From a bacterium 42_11 (lineage in GTDB: Bacteria > Synergistota > GBS-1): a stretch of 6,118 nt of DNA. Positions 4,461-6,118 of the stretch are shown here, piece after piece (position 1 is the first letter of the stretch; each line of letters opens with the position of its first letter). The DNA is taken from the NCBI GenBank assembly GCA_001508835.1, contig LGFB01000085.1, positions 1 to 6,118 on the forward strand, written 5' to 3'. Under the pieces are notes generated by a model. The model saw only the letters and a list, made by a program, of their open reading frames with translations. It searched no databases and was not told the origin of the DNA. Position numbers and translations under genes: made by a program.

Positions 4461-5650
4461 GATTTTTTAATTTCTTCTAAAAGAATATCTTTAGCTCGCT
4501 CAAGTTGCACGTCCTTTTTAGAATCTTCCGGTTGGTTAACAACTATGTCTGGGGTAAGACCCTTTTCATGAATAAGCCTCCCATTGGGAGTATAGTAATA
4601 GGCAATGGTAATATGAAGAGCAGACCCATCGTTAAAAGGTATAACTGTCTGAACGGATCCCTTACCAAAAGTTCTAACCCCGACAAGCTTTGCCCTCTTA
4701 TGATCCTGCAAGGCTCCAGCAACTATCTCAGAGGCACTTGCACTACCCCTATTTACGAGAACTACCATCGGACAATAGGGAATAGCAGTCCCATCAGCTT
4801 CATAAACTACTGTATGCCAAGGATAACGCCCCTTCGTGCTTACAATCACACCTTTGTCTATAAACATCTTAGCCACGGAAACGGCTTCGTTCAACAAACC
4901 TCCAGGGTTATTTCTCAAATCTAATATTATTCCTTTAAATCCCTTCTTGCTCAGGCTTTTTAATGCAGACTCAAGTTCCTTTGTAGTATTCTGATTGAAA
5001 TAGGTAATCCTGATGTAAGCAATACCATTTTCTAACATCTCGCTTTTAACCGCCTTAAGGTTTATTTGAGCTCTCGTTATAGTAAACTTAAGCAGTTTAT
5101 CTTTGCCAGGTCTTCTTACCCAAATAGTAACCTTAGTGCCAGGCTCTCCCCTGAGAAGCTTCACTACCTTTGAAAGGCTCATGCCCTGTGTAGGTTCATC
5201 CTCTATTCTCACTATTTCATCGTCGGCCTTCAACCCTAACTTGTAAGCTGGCGTATCCTCTATAGGAGAAACTATAACGATTTTATCGTCCTTTTTGGTT
5301 ATAATAATACCAAGTCCACCATATTTCCCCTCCAATTGAATTTGTTCCTCTTTATACTCCTGCGGATCTTCATACCTTGTATAAGGGTCTCCTAAAGCCT
5401 CCACCAAGCCCTTTAAAGCACCATATTTCAGTTTTTCAGGGTCAATCTTGTCTGGGTCCACATAGTAGTTTTTCAGTATGTTCCATAGCTGAACTATGCT
5501 ACCTAAAAGATCCGTAGGCACGGCATTTTGTGGAAGGGGAACAGTAGTGACATTAGGAGCTGTCGACGGCGTCTCTTGAGGGAAGGAAACCGAATTCAAA
5601 ATAAGCAAAGAAAGTATCGCAAGCAGAAATACCCTATTTTTTAGTCTCAC
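4457..5650 (-). CDS. ctpA: Carboxyl-terminal processing protease (S41 family, CtpA-type)
   Basis: This secreted serine protease of 397 residues would cleave proteins near their C-termini in the periplasm or cell wall. A signal peptide occupies about 1-24 (basic MRLKNR, then a Leu/Ile-rich core) with no lipobox cysteine. A low-complexity Pro/Thr linker follows, then a helical N-terminal region (about 47-105), a PDZ domain (about 106-190) and the protease core (about 200-370). The catalytic block NRGSASASEIVAGALQD places the nucleophile at S305; the general base is K330 in TFGKGSVQ with Q334 beside it, the 25/4 spacing known for CtpB. The start is the GTG at 5650, which has GGGGAG (5659-5664) 8 nt upstream. 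A GTG three codons earlier (5659) lies within that SD and is the less likely alternative. It overlaps the glycosyltransferase by 17 nt and yibQ by 4 nt. Pairing with yibQ recurs in diderm bacteria, where the family pairs with NlpC/EnvC-like envelope factors. Confidence 0.94.
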   Translation of the reverse strand: MRLKNRVFLLAILSLLILNSVSFPQETPSTAPNVTTVPLPQNAVPTDLLGSIVQLWNILKNYYVDPDKIDPEKLKYGALKGLVEALGDPYTRYEDPQEYKEEQIQLEGKYGGLGIIITKKDDKIVIVSPIEDTPAYKLGLKADDEIVRIEDEPTQGMSLSKVVKLLRGEPGTKVTIWVRRPGKDKLLKFTITRAQINLKAVKSEMLENGIAYIRITYFNQNTTKELESALKSLSKKGFKGIILDLRNNPGGLLNEAVSVAKMFIDKGVIVSTKGRYPWHTVVYEADGTAIPYCPMVVLVNRGSASASEIVAGALQDHKRAKLVGVRTFGKGSVQTVIPFNDGSALHITIAYYYTPNGRLIHEKGLTPDIVVNQPEDSKKDVQLERAKDILLEEIKKS

Positions 5651-6118
5651 GCTTTTCACTCCCCTTCAAAAAATTTAAAGTTAATATCCAAAATAACTTA
5701 TAAAGCTTCATGATCTTCTTCCATCTCCATGGCTCTTTTAAAGCCCTATACAACCATTCCAAGCATAGTTTTCTATATATCAACGGAGCCCTTTTGACGT
5801 CTCCAGCCCAAACATCAAGGCTTCCCCCAACACCCATCATAATAGGAACCCCGAGCTTATCCCTATTTTTGTAGATCCACTTTTCCTGTTTAGGAACACC
5901 CATGGCTACAAAAAGATAATCCGGTTTGGCCTGTCTTATTTTCTCTATCAGCTCTTTCTCTTCAGCCTCATCGAAGTACCCATGATGAATCCCGACAATC
6001 TTTATTCCAGGAAAAGCAAGTTCTATATTCTTAGCTGCTCTTTCTGCCACTCCCCTTTTGCTTCCAAGCAAGAAGACCTTTCTCCCATAGAAAGCTGCCC
6101 TCTCAAGTGAAGCATTCA
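5634..6118 (-). CDS. WecG/TagA/CpsF-family glycosyltransferase, 5' end outside the window
   Basis: Only the last 160 codons are visible; the frame stays open to the right edge, so the true start lies outside. A TTG at 6071 is internal: it encodes a Leu of YGRKVFLLGSKRG, which continues from upstream in-frame sequence. The part seen matches the C-terminal two thirds of the family that transfers N-acetylmannosamine(uronate) to a lipid-linked acceptor at the inner face of the cytoplasmic membrane. Visible blocks are VFLLGSKRGVAERAA, the PDYLFVAMGVPKQEKWI strand-loop and GVGGSLDVWAGDVKRAP, then LEWLYRALKEPWRW in the basic amphipathic tail, which in TagA helps attach the enzyme to the membrane. 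The catalytic Asp near the N-terminus is not visible, and the sugar and acceptor cannot be told. It is the first visible gene of the leftward operon and overlaps ctpA by 17 nt, which suggests coupling. Confidence 0.92.
   Translation of the reverse strand, partial: NASLERAAFYGRKVFLLGSKRGVAERAAKNIELAFPGIKIVGIHHGYFDEAEEKELIEKIRQAKPDYLFVAMGVPKQEKWIYKNRDKLGVPIMMGVGGSLDVWAGDVKRAPLIYRKLCLEWLYRALKEPWRWKKIMKLYKLFWILTLNFLKGSEKRETKK

Noticed and set aside
4505..4924. 139-codon plus-strand ORF
   Set aside because: It is entirely antisense to the conserved catalytic core of the S41 protease, has no SD or promoter, and shows no recognisable domain. It is a shadow frame.

Overview
The window comes from a bacterial chromosome that is A+T-leaning (roughly 40% G+C by eye). 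Arg codons AGA/AGG and Ile codon ATA are frequent, a usage often seen in thermophilic anaerobes. The signal-peptide-bearing S41 protease next to a YibQ-type divergent polysaccharide deacetylase fits a diderm (outer-membrane) lineage. Synergistota or a similar deep-branching anaerobe is my best guess, held with low confidence because no single gene here decides it.

Left part (1-662). A solitary leftward cold-shock protein gene (52-252) has a near-consensus promoter, an A/T-rich upstream tract and a palindrome 33 nt past its stop that may be its terminator. Between this gene and the next lie about 410 bases without a conserved gene. They hold a possible divergent rightward promoter, a segment (about 450-613) with several mutually exclusive pairings including a possible H-type pseudoknot, a short ORF with a plausible Shine-Dalgarno (SD) site, and a perfect 34-bp palindrome (614-647). 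The palindrome ends 3 nt before the ribosome binding site of the following gene. This is the least explained and most interesting stretch of the window.

Middle (663-1820). A rightward zinc-dependent alcohol dehydrogenase of the AdhA-like family is followed by a tRNA-Val(CAC) gene with its own promoter and an encoded CCA end.

Right part (1823-6118). Five genes run leftward as one compact operon: wecG/tagA-type glycosyltransferase (cut by the window edge), ctpA-type S41 protease, yibQ-type deacetylase, purA and rimI. The first four overlap at each junction (17, 4 and 41 nt). The purA-rimI gap is 12 nt and is spanned by a perfect 12-bp hairpin that has the purA stop codon in its loop and sits between a strong SD and the rimI ATG. 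The operon joins envelope functions (surface glycopolymer transfer, periplasmic proteolysis, glycan deacetylation) to AMP synthesis and protein N-terminal acetylation. The final rimI codon lies 2 nt from the 3' end of the convergent tRNA gene.

Nothing in the window looks like a mobile element, CRISPR array or defence system. The candidates for undescribed biology are regulatory: the structured leader plus palindrome before the dehydrogenase, and the hairpin at the purA-rimI junction.
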